Of a stretch of DNA of 64,000 nucleotides, positions 41,953-51,359 are shown piece after piece; within the stretch, counting starts at the first letter, position 1, and every line of letters starts with the position of its first letter. Origin of the DNA: Arcobacter suis CECT 7833 (GTDB lineage Bacteria; Campylobacterota; Campylobacteria; Campylobacterales; Arcobacteraceae). Both the position numbers and the translations under genes were made by a program. Location of the stretch: the NCBI RefSeq assembly GCF_003544815.1, contig NZ_CP032100.1, positions 496,001 to 560,000 of the forward strand, given 5' to 3'. The notes beneath the pieces were generated by a model, which was given only the letters and a program-made list of their open reading frames with translations, was not told the DNA's origin and made no database searches.

Positions 41953-44939
41953 TGAAAAATATCTACGAATTTTTAAAAAATCTAAAAAATGAAAAAAGAA
42001 CAAAAGAGTGCCAACTTTTAATCGTAAATGACGATAGACAAGCCCAAATTGCCTCAGATATTGTGGCATATTTGGGTTTGAAACCTTTTGTTTTATCTGA
42101 TTTTAGAGCAAATTTTGGAGATGATTTATTGTCATTTTCAAATGAACTTCAAGATATTACAAGAACTCTTAGTTCATATTATTCTTATAAAAAACAAGAC
42201 AAAATCCTGATTTCTCCAATACGAACTATCTCTTATCCACTCCCAAAAGAAAAATGTTTTGATAGTTTTACTATAAGTTTTGCAGACACTATAAAAATCG
42301 ATGAGTTAAAATCAAAACTTTACAACTGGGGATATTACTTTGTAGATATTGTTACAAGTGAAGGTGAAGTCTCTATTCGTGGAGATATTATTGATATTTG
42401 TCCACTTGGAAGTGAGTTTGGATATAGAGTTTCACTTTTTGATGATGAAGTTGAAAGTATTAGAAAATTTGATATAGAAGACCAAAAATCAACTAAAGAT
42501 GAAATAGAAACTTTTACAATTAACCCAGCTTTTTTAGCCCTTGATGAAAATAGTTTAAGTGAAATAAACGAAAAAATAGAAAATATTTCAAGTGATGCAT
42601 TTATCAAAGATATTCACTCTTTAGGATTTTGGTATTTAGATGAATTAGGGGAATATTTACCTCAAAACCTTAGTTCATTTATCACAATAGACGCCTTAGA
42701 TGAACTAGAAGAAGTTTATGTTTTTGAAGAAAAAAGAATAAACAAAGATAAATTTTTATTAACACCTCAAATCTATCACAGTAAAAATTACCAAGAAATC
42801 GCCCCTGCAAATGTAAAAGAATTTATCTCTTTTCACAAAGAGAAAAAAATCACAATTATTTCTGGAACGGAAGCAAAAGTAAAAGGTTATGATTTAGACT
42901 TAGCCGATAAAAATATCAAGTATGTTTTAGAAAATTACATTATAAATTTAGTTAGTGATGATGAAGTTATCATTTCACTTAACAAAGAAGTAAAAAAACG
43001 AAGAAAGAAAAAAGTAAAACTTGTTCTTGATGAACTTCAATTAAACGATTATGTAGTTCATGAAAAACACGGAATTGGACAATACAAAGGAATAGAACCA
43101 GTAACTGTTATGGGTGCAAAACGAGATTTTGTAATAGTAATGTATGCAGGTGATGACAAGCTTTTAATTCCAGTTGAAAATATAGATTTAATCGATAGAT
43201 ATGTAGCTGATGGAAGCTCTTATGCAATGCTTGATAAGTTAGGTAAAGGAAGTTTTGCCAAACTAAAAGATAAAGTTAAAGATAGACTTTTTGAAATTGC
43301 AAATGATATTATAAAACTAGCAGCTGCAAGGGAACTTGTAAACGGTATCAAAATCAATACAGATAAAAAAATCCTTGAAGATTTCCAAAAAAGTGCAGGA
43401 TTTGATTATACGAAAGACCAAAAAAGAAGTATCAAAGAGATTTTTGCTGATTTAAGTAGCGGTCGAGTTATGGATAGACTTCTTTCTGGTGATGTTGGAT
43501 TTGGTAAAACTGAAGTTGCGATGAATGCTATGTTAGCTGTAATTTTAGATGGTTTTCAAGCTATCTTTGTGTGTCCAACGACACTTCTTGCTACTCAACA
43601 TTATCATAGTATGCAAAAAAGATTTTCTGAATTTGGAATAAGTATTGCCAAACTTGATGGAAAAACAAGTGCAAAAGAGAAAACTCATATCAAAAAAGGT
43701 TTAGCAAGTGGTGAGATAAAATTAGTAATTGGAACACACTCTTTACTTGAAATACAAACAGATAATTTAGCTTTAGTAATCATCGACGAAGAGCATAAAT
43801 TTGGAGTTAAACAAAAAGAAAAATTAAAACATTTAAGAGAAGATGTGCATATCTTCTCAATGAGCGCAACACCAATTCCAAGAACTCTAAACCTTGCTTT
43901 ATCAAAACTAAAAGGTATGAGTTCACTTCTTACTCCTCCAACTGAGAGATTGGGAGTGAGAACTTATGTAAAAGAGTATAGTGACAAACTAATCAAAGAG
44001 ATAATTCTAAGGGAAAAAAGAAGAGGTGGACAGCTTTTTTATGTGCATAATAACATAGCTTCAATTGAAGCAAAAAAAAGAGATATTGAACAAATAGTTC
44101 CAGGTATTAAAATTCAAGTTATCCACTCTCAAATCAAGCCAGCTGATGCAGAAAAAGTAATTGATGCTTTTGAAAACAAAGAGTTTGATATTTTATTAGC
44201 AACTTCAATCGTTGAATCAGGACTTCATTTACCAAATGCAAACTCAATCATCATCGATGGAGCTGATAGATTTGGAATTGCAGATTTACACCAGCTTCGA
44301 GGTCGAGTAGGGCGAAGTAACAAAGAAGGATTCTGTTATTACATAGTTGAAGATAAAAAACAAATCACAGAAGATGCAGTAAAAAGATTGGTTGCACTTG
44401 AATCAAACTCTTACTTAGGAAGTGGAACGGCATTGGCTCACCAAGATTTAGAAATCAGAGGTGGGGGAAATATTATTGGAGTTGACCAAAGTGGACACAT
44501 CAAACAAATTGGATACGGTTTATATCTAAAAATGTTAGAAGATACTTTAGCAACTTTAAGTGGAGATGATAAAAAAGAGAAAAAAACAGTAGATATAAAA
44601 CTAGCAATTTCAGCATATATAAGTGATGATTATATCCATGAAGACCGAGTTAGACTTGAACTTTATAGAAGACTCAGTAGGGCTTCTGAAATTCAAGAAG
44701 TTTATGCAATAGAAGAAGAGATGGAAGATAGATTTGGAAAACCAGATGTTCCAACAAAACAGTTTATAGAACTAATCATTATAAAAATTCTAGCGTTAAA
44801 TCTAGGAATCCAAAATATCAGCTCTTATGAAATGGCAATCACATTCACAAAAGTCAATGATACAAAAGAGACAATAAAATCACCAAGTAAAGATGATGAC
44901 GATATTATTGCTACAACTTTGAGATATTTGAGAAAGTAA
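41952..44939 (+). CDS. mfd: Transcription-repair coupling factor Mfd
   Basis: Mfd removes RNA polymerase stalled at DNA lesions and recruits UvrA. The 995-residue protein has an N-terminal UvrB-like region (about 1-300), an RNA polymerase-interacting CarD-like domain (LNDYVVHEKHGIGQYKGIEP, about 365-385), a RecG-like helicase with LSGDVGFGKTEVA (Walker A), IIDEEHKFGV (motif II) and SATPIPRTL (motif III), HQLRGRVGRS (motif VI) and a short C-terminal TRCF domain. It is shorter than the 1148-residue E. coli enzyme, as usual in this phylum. The GTG start overlaps the upstream stop. Confidence 0.95.
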   Translation: MKNIYEFLKNLKNEKRTKECQLLIVNDDRQAQIASDIVAYLGLKPFVLSDFRANFGDDLLSFSNELQDITRTLSSYYSYKKQDKILISPIRTISYPLPKEKCFDSFTISFADTIKIDELKSKLYNWGYYFVDIVTSEGEVSIRGDIIDICPLGSEFGYRVSLFDDEVESIRKFDIEDQKSTKDEIETFTINPAFLALDENSLSEINEKIENISSDAFIKDIHSLGFWYLDELGEYLPQNLSSFITIDALDELEEVYVFEEKRINKDKFLLTPQIYHSKNYQEIAPANVKEFISFHKEKKITIISGTEAKVKGYDLDLADKNIKYVLENYIINLVSDDEVIISLNKEVKKRRKKKVKLVLDELQLNDYVVHEKHGIGQYKGIEPVTVMGAKRDFVIVMYAGDDKLLIPVENIDLIDRYVADGSSYAMLDKLGKGSFAKLKDKVKDRLFEIANDIIKLAAARELVNGIKINTDKKILEDFQKSAGFDYTKDQKRSIKEIFADLSSGRVMDRLLSGDVGFGKTEVAMNAMLAVILDGFQAIFVCPTTLLATQHYHSMQKRFSEFGISIAKLDGKTSAKEKTHIKKGLASGEIKLVIGTHSLLEIQTDNLALVIIDEEHKFGVKQKEKLKHLREDVHIFSMSATPIPRTLNLALSKLKGMSSLLTPPTERLGVRTYVKEYSDKLIKEIILREKRRGGQLFYVHNNIASIEAKKRDIEQIVPGIKIQVIHSQIKPADAEKVIDAFENKEFDILLATSIVESGLHLPNANSIIIDGADRFGIADLHQLRGRVGRSNKEGFCYYIVEDKKQITEDAVKRLVALESNSYLGSGTALAHQDLEIRGGGNIIGVDQSGHIKQIGYGLYLKMLEDTLATLSGDDKKEKKTVDIKLAISAYISDDYIHEDRVRLELYRRLSRASEIQEVYAIEEEMEDRFGKPDVPTKQFIELIIIKILALNLGIQNISSYEMAITFTKVNDTKETIKSPSKDDDDIIATTLRYLRK

Positions 44940-44941
44940 AT

Positions 44942-45463
44942 ATGTTAGATTTAGAGTTTAAAGAGTGTCAAAAAAATGATATAAAAGAAGTTGTTTTTAT
45001 AATAAATGAAGCTTATAGAGCAGAAAGAAAAAATAATGCTTGGACAACTGAATCTCATATATTAACTGGAATTAGAGTAAATGAAGATGTGATGGGAAAA
45101 CTTTTAGATGAAAAAAACACTAAAACATATATTTCAAAAGTTGAAAATAAAATAGTTGGAACTATTCAAGCTAAACTTGATGGTGAAAATATACATATTG
45201 GACTTTTTGCTGTTGATACGAAATTTCAAGCAGAAGGAATAGGAAAAAAACTCTTAGAATTTGCAGAAAACAGTTCATCTAAACTTTGGGGAAAATCTAG
45301 TTTTATAATGGAAGTAATATCTACAAGAATTGAACTGATGGAATATTACATTAGAAGAGGGTATCAAAATACAAATAGTTTTATAGAGTTTCCAAAATCA
45401 GAACTTTGGACACCTAATACAAATGAAGAACTTAAACTTTTAGTATTAAAAAAAACTATTTGA
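44942..45463 (+). CDS. GNAT-family N-acetyltransferase
   Basis: The 173-residue enzyme has the GNAT core: a central strand IHIGLFAVDTKFQAEGIGKK carrying the Q/R-x-x-G-x-G/A acetyl-CoA loop (about 96-106) and a following helix, then EVISTRIELMEYYIRRGYQN, the classic C-terminal Y-x-x-x-G-F/Y motif. It starts two bases after the mfd stop, so it is in the same operon. Substrate unknown. Confidence 0.85.
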   Translation: MLDLEFKECQKNDIKEVVFIINEAYRAERKNNAWTTESHILTGIRVNEDVMGKLLDEKNTKTYISKVENKIVGTIQAKLDGENIHIGLFAVDTKFQAEGIGKKLLEFAENSSSKLWGKSSFIMEVISTRIELMEYYIRRGYQNTNSFIEFPKSELWTPNTNEELKLLVLKKTI

Positions 45464-45527
45464 TAAATAATTTATGTAAAGTTAGAGATATTAATAAAAT
45501 TACAAAAATCTCAACTTGAAATATTTA

Positions 45528-45842
45528 TTAACAACACTCCAACTCACAAACGCTCAAAGCTTTCATTCCTTGTTCATCTTCTGCTTTTTCAAAGAGTTCA
45601 TCCAAATAAAAAGAGTTAGAACATACAAGATATAAAAGTGCCTCCTTTTCGTCATCTTTTGGGTCTCTTGTGTAATAAGCTTTTGGAATCATTGGAACTA
45701 CTTTTTTCCAGTAGATATTCATATTTTTTGGATTTTCAAGAACCCTTAACATATTATCAATCACTAAACAAGCATTTTCAAAACAATCTATGTTTTTAAA
45801 GCTTACATACCTTTCATCAATTCTAATTTCATTGTTAGACAT
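45528..45842 (-). CDS. cowN: CowN, CO-protection factor of nitrogenase
   Basis: The 104-residue protein has the CowN hallmarks: RYVSFKNIDCFENA near the N terminus, a Y-W-x-K helix region and an acidic end with the terminal Cys pair (ELECC); the middle helix LYLVCSNSFYLDELFE matches the L-F-L-L-H-S-x-x-x-x-x-R-E-L-F-E block. CowN lets nitrogenase work in the presence of carbon monoxide, so the organism may fix nitrogen. No nif gene lies in this window. AAGGAG precedes the ATG. It is divergent from an AraC-type regulator. Confidence 0.85.
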   Translation of the reverse strand: MSNNEIRIDERYVSFKNIDCFENACLVIDNMLRVLENPKNMNIYWKKVVPMIPKAYYTRDPKDDEKEALLYLVCSNSFYLDELFEKAEDEQGMKALSVCELECC

Positions 45843-45947
45843 TTAAGTCTCCTTGTCGTATTTATATACAATTGTACTAGTTAATAAGTGATACTGCTAT
45901 GTTATAATCTGAAGATTTACTGACATTTTACGAAAGAAAAGGGAAAT

Positions 45948-46940
45948 ATGGCGGAAGTATCAAGTGTTACCTTTCATTATGTGTTAAAAGCTTTAGAAAA
46001 AACAACAAATATCTCTATAGAAAAAATGTTAAATGAAGTTGAGTTATCACCTCTTGTTTTATCAAAACATGATGGCAAAATTGATAGTAAAAAACTATCT
46101 TTTATTTTTAGATATTGTATGAAAGAATCAAATAATCCAGCTTTAGCTTTGCATATTGGACAAGCTGTTTCTTATCAATCTTTGGGACTTTTAGGGTATT
46201 TACTTTTAAATACAAGTAGTTTAAAGCAGATGATTGAAAAGTTCAATTATTATCAAAAAGTAATAAGTGGATATTTTAAATTCCAATTTTTTGATGATGG
46301 AATTTATTATAAATTAGCAATCTATATAAATGAAAACCCAATGATTCCCGTTCCTAGTTTTCATGCGCAAGTTCATTTATCTTCAATAGTTTCAATATTA
46401 ACTCAAATTTTAGGGCAAAAAGTAACTCCTGAATTTACATATTTTTCCCAAGATGTTGATGAAAATCTAATGGAATATCAAAAAATATTTGGAGAAAATA
46501 TTTTTTTTTCAAAAGATGAAAATGCTATATTTTTTAAAATTGATAGATTAAATATTCCAGTGAAAAATCCAAACTCTTCAATGTTGGATTTTTTTGAAAA
46601 TGAAGCAAAAAAAATTTTAGATGAATTAGAAATGCAATCTTGGTATGCAAAAGTTGAAAAAGAGATTTTAAAAAACATAGGAGAAAAGGAAGTAACAATA
46701 GATTTAATCTCTTCAAATCTTGGAACAACTCCCCGAACTTTACAAAACTATTTAAAAGCAGAATCAAAAACTTTTAGGGATGCTTTAAATAAAATAAGAC
46801 AAAAATTAGCTCAGCATTATATAGAAAATACAAAAATGGATTTAGGAACAATCTCTTTTTTATTGGGATATAAAGAGCCCAGTTCCTTTTTTAGGGCATA
46901 TAAAAAGTGGAATAAAAAAACTCCTAAACAAAGTAGTTAG
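45948..46940 (+). CDS. AraC-family transcriptional regulator with Arabinose_bd-type N-terminal domain
   Basis: The 330-residue protein. Residues about 10-205 form the OruR/ArgR-like ligand-binding domain (ALALHIGQAVSYQSLGLLGY). Residues about 230-325 hold the two helix-turn-helix motifs: ISSNLGTTPRTLQNYLKAES and the AraC signature ISFLLGYKEPSSFFRAYKKW. The C terminus is K-K-T-P-K-Q-S-S, which replaces the usual T-P-x-x-Y/F-R ending. TATAAT (45903-45908) and AAGGGAAAT precede the ATG. It lies divergent from cowN and could control it; that is speculative. Confidence 0.87.
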   Translation: MAEVSSVTFHYVLKALEKTTNISIEKMLNEVELSPLVLSKHDGKIDSKKLSFIFRYCMKESNNPALALHIGQAVSYQSLGLLGYLLLNTSSLKQMIEKFNYYQKVISGYFKFQFFDDGIYYKLAIYINENPMIPVPSFHAQVHLSSIVSILTQILGQKVTPEFTYFSQDVDENLMEYQKIFGENIFFSKDENAIFFKIDRLNIPVKNPNSSMLDFFENEAKKILDELEMQSWYAKVEKEILKNIGEKEVTIDLISSNLGTTPRTLQNYLKAESKTFRDALNKIRQKLAQHYIENTKMDLGTISFLLGYKEPSSFFRAYKKWNKKTPKQSS

Positions 46941-46944
46941 AAGT

Positions 46945-47946
46945 TTAATTAAATTCTAACTCACAAACAACTTGTGCATGGTCACTATTTAGAAGTGAGC
47001 CATTTTGGTTTTTTTGTAAATGTTTATCAAAAACTTCATAAGAGCTGATTTTCCCAATACTATTTTTTTTATTTTTATCAAATAAACTTGACACAAAAAT
47101 ATAATCCAAAACATTTCCTTTTCCAGCAAAATAACTTGTTGGTGTTCTTTTTATCTCTTTTTGTTCAGGATGTGGATTGTAAACTCTTTTTTCAAAATAG
47201 TGGTAAGCATCAAGCATCAAATAATCATCTTTTTTAAAAGTTTCATCATGATATTTTTTATTACTTAAAGCTTCAATTGTTATTGAAAATTCTTTATCAT
47301 TTAAATCTGTCATTAAAATAGCTGGATTTGATGTTCTTTTTATATCACTAAAAATAGAACTAGCTTCACAAAGTCTTTGTTTTAGAGATTTTGAATAATC
47401 TTCTTCTAAAGCTTTTTTTACTTTCTCTTTTTTTTCATTTAATGTGGCATCTTTTGTAAAAACATATTCAAATTCATTGTCTCTATTTGATTTTAAGTGG
47501 CAAACATATATATCTAACTCTTTCTGACTTGGCAGGGTTATAGTTGCTTTTATTGGCTCTCTTGCAAATTTAAAAAAACCATTTAAATGATGTTTTTTTA
47601 GTGCTGAAAAATCAATCTCAACTTTTTTTAGATTTTTAATTGGATATTTTGAAGCAAGTGCAACAATAGTGGTTGTATAAACTAACTCATTTTTTTTATC
47701 AGTTCTTGAACTATCAATTGTTTTAAAGTATTTAAAGCCCAATTCATTAAGTAAAGTTTTTAAAGCTTTTTTTGAGAAAACCTCTTGAAAACCTATAATA
47801 TCACAGTTCATATCTGTAATTTGATTTTTTATCCAAGTTGTTTTTTCGCTCCATTGCTCAACTGTAAATTTTTCTTTTTTTGTATACCATGAATATGGCG
47901 GTTCAACGAATTGAAAAAGATTAAATGTTCCTACTCTTATTTTCAT
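46945..47946 (-). CDS. Endonuclease/exonuclease/phosphatase-family protein
   Basis: The 333-residue protein of the EEP (DNase I-like) superfamily has N-terminal TFNLFQFVEPP with the metal-ligand Asn, then DIIGFQEVFS with the catalytic Glu, VCHLKSNR, LMTDLNDKEFS with Asp-x-Asn and the C-terminal LNSDHAQVVCEL with Asp-His. All catalytic blocks are present. No signal peptide. Substrate, DNA, phospholipid or nucleotide, cannot be predicted. It follows the diguanylate cyclase gene by six bases on the same strand. Confidence 0.83.
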   Translation of the reverse strand: MKIRVGTFNLFQFVEPPYSWYTKKEKFTVEQWSEKTTWIKNQITDMNCDIIGFQEVFSKKALKTLLNELGFKYFKTIDSSRTDKKNELVYTTTIVALASKYPIKNLKKVEIDFSALKKHHLNGFFKFAREPIKATITLPSQKELDIYVCHLKSNRDNEFEYVFTKDATLNEKKEKVKKALEEDYSKSLKQRLCEASSIFSDIKRTSNPAILMTDLNDKEFSITIEALSNKKYHDETFKKDDYLMLDAYHYFEKRVYNPHPEQKEIKRTPTSYFAGKGNVLDYIFVSSLFDKNKKNSIGKISSYEVFDKHLQKNQNGSLLNSDHAQVVCELEFN

Positions 47947-47952
47947 GTTTTT

Positions 47953-50061
47953 TTAAAGTATAAAAATACTATTTCTCCCTGATCTTTTTGCTTCATATAA
48001 ACAATCATCAGCTTCTTTATACAAAGTGTCACTATCACTTATATCGACTCCCTCTTTTGAAACAATTCCTATTGAAATGGTTAAATATTTAGATATTTCA
48101 CTTTTTTTATGTTCAATTTGAAGATTTTCAATTTCATTTTTTATTAGATTTGCAAATTCAATGGCTTTTTCTTTATCTAACGTTGTAATTATTCCAAACT
48201 CTTCTCCACCTAATCTAAAGGCAAAATCACTTCCTCTACTTGATTTTTTCTTCAAAAGATTAGCAACTCTTTCTAAAGCCAAATCACCTTTTTGATGACC
48301 GTAAGTATCATTGTATTGTTTAAAATAATCAATATCCATAATTAAAAAGGAGAAGTGATTATTTTCTCTTTTTGCTCTATTTATTTCTTCAACGATTTTA
48401 ATATTAAAAAATCTTCTGTTATAAAGTTGAGTTAATTCATCTGTAATAGATAGATGTTCAATATGTTTTTTATCTGTAATATTTGTTCTAATTGCTGTAA
48501 AACCAACTAATTCTTCTTTTCTAAAAATAGGTTTTATTATGGCATATACCCAATACTCTCTACCATTTTTATCTTGGTTATGGATTTCACCTTTCCAAAT
48601 ATTACCATCAAGAAGTTTTTTCCACATATCTTCATAAAATTTTGTTGGAGTATCTGGATGCCTTACTAATTTATGAGTTTTCCCAATTAATTCTTCTTTT
48701 GTATAAGCTGAAATTTTACAAAATGCTTCACTTACATCTAATATAAAACCATCTTTATTTGTAGAAGAAATAATTATATTTTCATTAATAATTTGTATGT
48801 AATCTTGTAATTTTATTTCTGTTTCATTTTTATTTTCAAGGGTAATATTTAAATTATTTGCAAGAGAAACGAACTCTTTATAAGTTAAATTTTGAGTATC
48901 AATTTTTTTATTTTCCTTTGAAGCTTTTTCAAAAGATGAAATTAGATGATTTATATTTATATCTATAAATTTAAATATTTTTTTAGAAGTAAGATATAAA
49001 CCTATAATTATCAAAACAAACATAATTGACATATAAATAAGTTGTTGATAAATCGTCTCTTTAAAAATAGCTTCTTTTCTTATTAACTCTTTTTCAACTT
49101 CATCTAAATATACTCCACAACCAATAATCCAGTTATATTTTTCATATTTCTTTACAAAAGATATTTTGTCATACTCTTTTGTTGTATTTATTTTTTTAAA
49201 TTTATAAGAAAAAAATCCACCTTCTGGATTTTGTGCAACTTCTAGTTGTTGTTGAAAAATATTTTTATATGGATGAGTAGCTGGAATTTCTATTTTTCTT
49301 CCCTCAAAAACCAAAGTTTGTGCATCTATGGTATTAACAAAAAGATAATTATCTCCACTAAATTTAACACTAGAGATTAATTCTAACATTTCATTTTTAG
49401 CATAATTTCGAATATCATCTAAATATTCACCCATTCCAATATGCCAATTGTATGGTTCAAATAGCTCAACAAAAGATATTTTAGAATATTGTTTAGTATC
49501 TTGCGAATTTGGTTTTACAAAAGTATTTGCTAAAAAACCTTCTTTATTTTCTAAAGCAATTTTAGCTTGTAGTTGAACAATAAAATTATTGTTTTCATCT
49601 TTTAATTTCCAAACATCTTTATATGAATCAAGTTCTATCTTTTTATTAAAAAGTATAGCTCGACCCTTATTACTGTTTATAAAAAAATATGTTTTGTCAT
49701 TTTCATAGTTTATATTATTTATGGCTCTTGCTATTAATAACTCTATTTCTTCTTGAGTTTTTGTATCTTTGTTTTCATTATAAATATTCATTGCTAAATT
49801 ATTAGCTTGCCCAACTCTTTCTTTTAACTTTGCTTTTACTGAGTTTATTAATAACTCTTCTTTTTGTTCAATCAAGTTATAAACACTTAGAACTTCTCTT
49901 TTTATTTGTTCTTTTTTTAACTGAGTAAACTCTTCTCTAATGTGTACTTTATCGTTTTGAAAATTTTTATATTGAAAAATAATAGAGATACTAAATGCCA
50001 AAAAAGTAGATATAAAGGCTGTTGTGAAGATAACTCTTGTTATAAAATTTGATAATTGCAA
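47953..50061 (-). CDS. Diguanylate cyclase with Cache sensor and PAS domain
   Basis: Membrane protein of 702 residues: helix 1 (about 8-28), a large periplasmic region with two Cache-like repeats (FVELFEPYNWHIGMGEYLDD and FVKKYEKYNWIIGCGVYLDE), helix 2 (about 340-360), a HAMP-like linker, a PAS domain (about 425-525, AYTKEELIGKTHKLVRHPDT, of the Aer type) and a GGDEF domain (about 540-702) with the active-site motif RLGGEEFGI. The site reads GGEEF, which is catalytically competent. It should make cyclic di-GMP in response to a small periplasmic ligand and cytoplasmic redox or oxygen state. Confidence 0.92.
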   Translation of the reverse strand: MQLSNFITRVIFTTAFISTFLAFSISIIFQYKNFQNDKVHIREEFTQLKKEQIKREVLSVYNLIEQKEELLINSVKAKLKERVGQANNLAMNIYNENKDTKTQEEIELLIARAINNINYENDKTYFFINSNKGRAILFNKKIELDSYKDVWKLKDENNNFIVQLQAKIALENKEGFLANTFVKPNSQDTKQYSKISFVELFEPYNWHIGMGEYLDDIRNYAKNEMLELISSVKFSGDNYLFVNTIDAQTLVFEGRKIEIPATHPYKNIFQQQLEVAQNPEGGFFSYKFKKINTTKEYDKISFVKKYEKYNWIIGCGVYLDEVEKELIRKEAIFKETIYQQLIYMSIMFVLIIIGLYLTSKKIFKFIDININHLISSFEKASKENKKIDTQNLTYKEFVSLANNLNITLENKNETEIKLQDYIQIINENIIISSTNKDGFILDVSEAFCKISAYTKEELIGKTHKLVRHPDTPTKFYEDMWKKLLDGNIWKGEIHNQDKNGREYWVYAIIKPIFRKEELVGFTAIRTNITDKKHIEHLSITDELTQLYNRRFFNIKIVEEINRAKRENNHFSFLIMDIDYFKQYNDTYGHQKGDLALERVANLLKKKSSRGSDFAFRLGGEEFGIITTLDKEKAIEFANLIKNEIENLQIEHKKSEISKYLTISIGIVSKEGVDISDSDTLYKEADDCLYEAKRSGRNSIFIL

Positions 50062-50204
50062 TTTGAATTCTTATATTGTATTTTAAGGAATAAGTATATC
50101 CAAAGATATTTCTTTTTCTCATTAAGGTTGCGTTAATATTCAATTCATAAATTGTTAAAATCCCCATGTCATACTTTCACATATCAAAAATAAAAGGATT
50201 GAAA

Positions 50205-50678
50205 ATGACAACAAAAAATAAAGTAATATCAGGATTAGTTTTAAGTGTAATTTTAGCAAGTGGTTTATTTGCAGCTGCTGACATGGATAAAAGAGGTGAA
50301 GAAAAAAGAGGTGATTCTAAATGCATGATGAAAGATGACAAAATGCATAAAATGGATAATCAAAGAGGTGGAATGTTCCATATGTTTGGAGAGTTAAATT
50401 TAACAAGTGAACAAAAAACTAAATTAGAACAAATTATGCAAGATAGCAGAAAAAATATGAAATCTGAAGATGAAGCATTCTCAAAAGATGGATTTGACAA
50501 AGCTAAATATGTTCAGATTATGAGCGAAAAAAGGGATAATATGTTAAAATCTCAAGCAGAAATTATTGAAAAATCTTATGCTGTTTTGACTCCTAAACAA
50601 AAAGAACAATTCAAAGTTCTTATGGATTTAAGAAAAGAAAAAATGAATCAAAAAATTGAAGAAAAAATTAAAGGGTAA
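50205..50678 (+). CDS. Spy/CpxP-like periplasmic protein
   Basis: About 157 residues with a signal peptide (TTKNKVISGLVLSVILASGLF), a Met/His/Lys-rich linker (CMMKDDKMHKMDN) and two LTxxQ motifs, LTSEQKTKL and LTPKQKEQF, diagnostic of the Spy/CpxP family of envelope-stress chaperones. The Met/His stretch may bind metal. I start at 50205, where AAAAGGA precedes ATG; an upstream ATG at 50166 lies at the likely transcription start, five bases after a TAAAAT box. It heads an operon with a response regulator and kinase, the same arrangement as CpxP-CpxR-CpxA. Confidence 0.8.
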   Translation: MTTKNKVISGLVLSVILASGLFAAADMDKRGEEKRGDSKCMMKDDKMHKMDNQRGGMFHMFGELNLTSEQKTKLEQIMQDSRKNMKSEDEAFSKDGFDKAKYVQIMSEKRDNMLKSQAEIIEKSYAVLTPKQKEQFKVLMDLRKEKMNQKIEEKIKG

Positions 50679-50681
50679 ATT

Positions 50682-51359
50682 TTGATTAAAATTGCAATGA
50701 TTGAAGATGATTTAGAATTAGCTAGTGTTCTAACCCAATACTTAAAGCAATTTAATATGGAAGTTACCAACTACGAAGAGCCATTTTTGGCTCTTTCAAG
50801 TTTAAAAATCAATAAATTTGACCTTGTGATTTTAGATTTAACACTTCCTGGAATGGATGGATTAGATGTTTGTAAAGCAATAGTAAAAAATTTTGATATT
50901 CCAATTATTATTTCAAGTGCTAGAAGTGACATAACAGATAAAGTGACAGCTTTACAACTAGGAGCTGATGATTATTTACCAAAACCTTATGATCCAAGAG
51001 AACTTGAAATTAGGATAAAAACAATTTTACGAAGATTTAATCACTCAAATATTCAAGAAGAAATAATAAATAAAATATTTCTTTTAGATGAATCTAAAAA
51101 AGAGATAACTAAAAATGGAAAATATATCAAATTAACAGCAGCAGAATTTGAAGTTTTATCACTTTTATTAAAAAGAGAAGGTTTTATTATCTCAAGGGAA
51201 GATATATTTGATAATTCTGATTTATTAAATCAAGATTATGAAAGCTCAGGTTCACTTGCTGTTATAATAAATAGAATAAGACATAAAATCGAAGAAAATC
51301 CAAAAGAACCACAGTTCTTGCATACAATTAGAGGAATGGGATATAAATTTATACAATGA
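50682..51359 (+). CDS. OmpR/PhoB-family response regulator (CpxR-like)
   Basis: The 225-residue protein has a receiver (about 1-120) with the acidic pair IEDD, phospho-acceptor Asp in LVILDLTLPGMDGLD, S/T in IISSARSD and Lys in YLPKPYDPRE, and a winged-helix DNA-binding domain (about 130-225) with ITKNGKYIKLTAAEFEVLSL and HTIRGMGYKF. The start is TTG, three bases after the CpxP-like stop; no strong ribosome site. It overlaps the kinase gene by ATGA. Likely responds to envelope stress and autoregulates. Confidence 0.92.
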   Translation: MIKIAMIEDDLELASVLTQYLKQFNMEVTNYEEPFLALSSLKINKFDLVILDLTLPGMDGLDVCKAIVKNFDIPIIISSARSDITDKVTALQLGADDYLPKPYDPRELEIRIKTILRRFNHSNIQEEIINKIFLLDESKKEITKNGKYIKLTAAEFEVLSLLLKREGFIISREDIFDNSDLLNQDYESSGSLAVIINRIRHKIEENPKEPQFLHTIRGMGYKFIQ

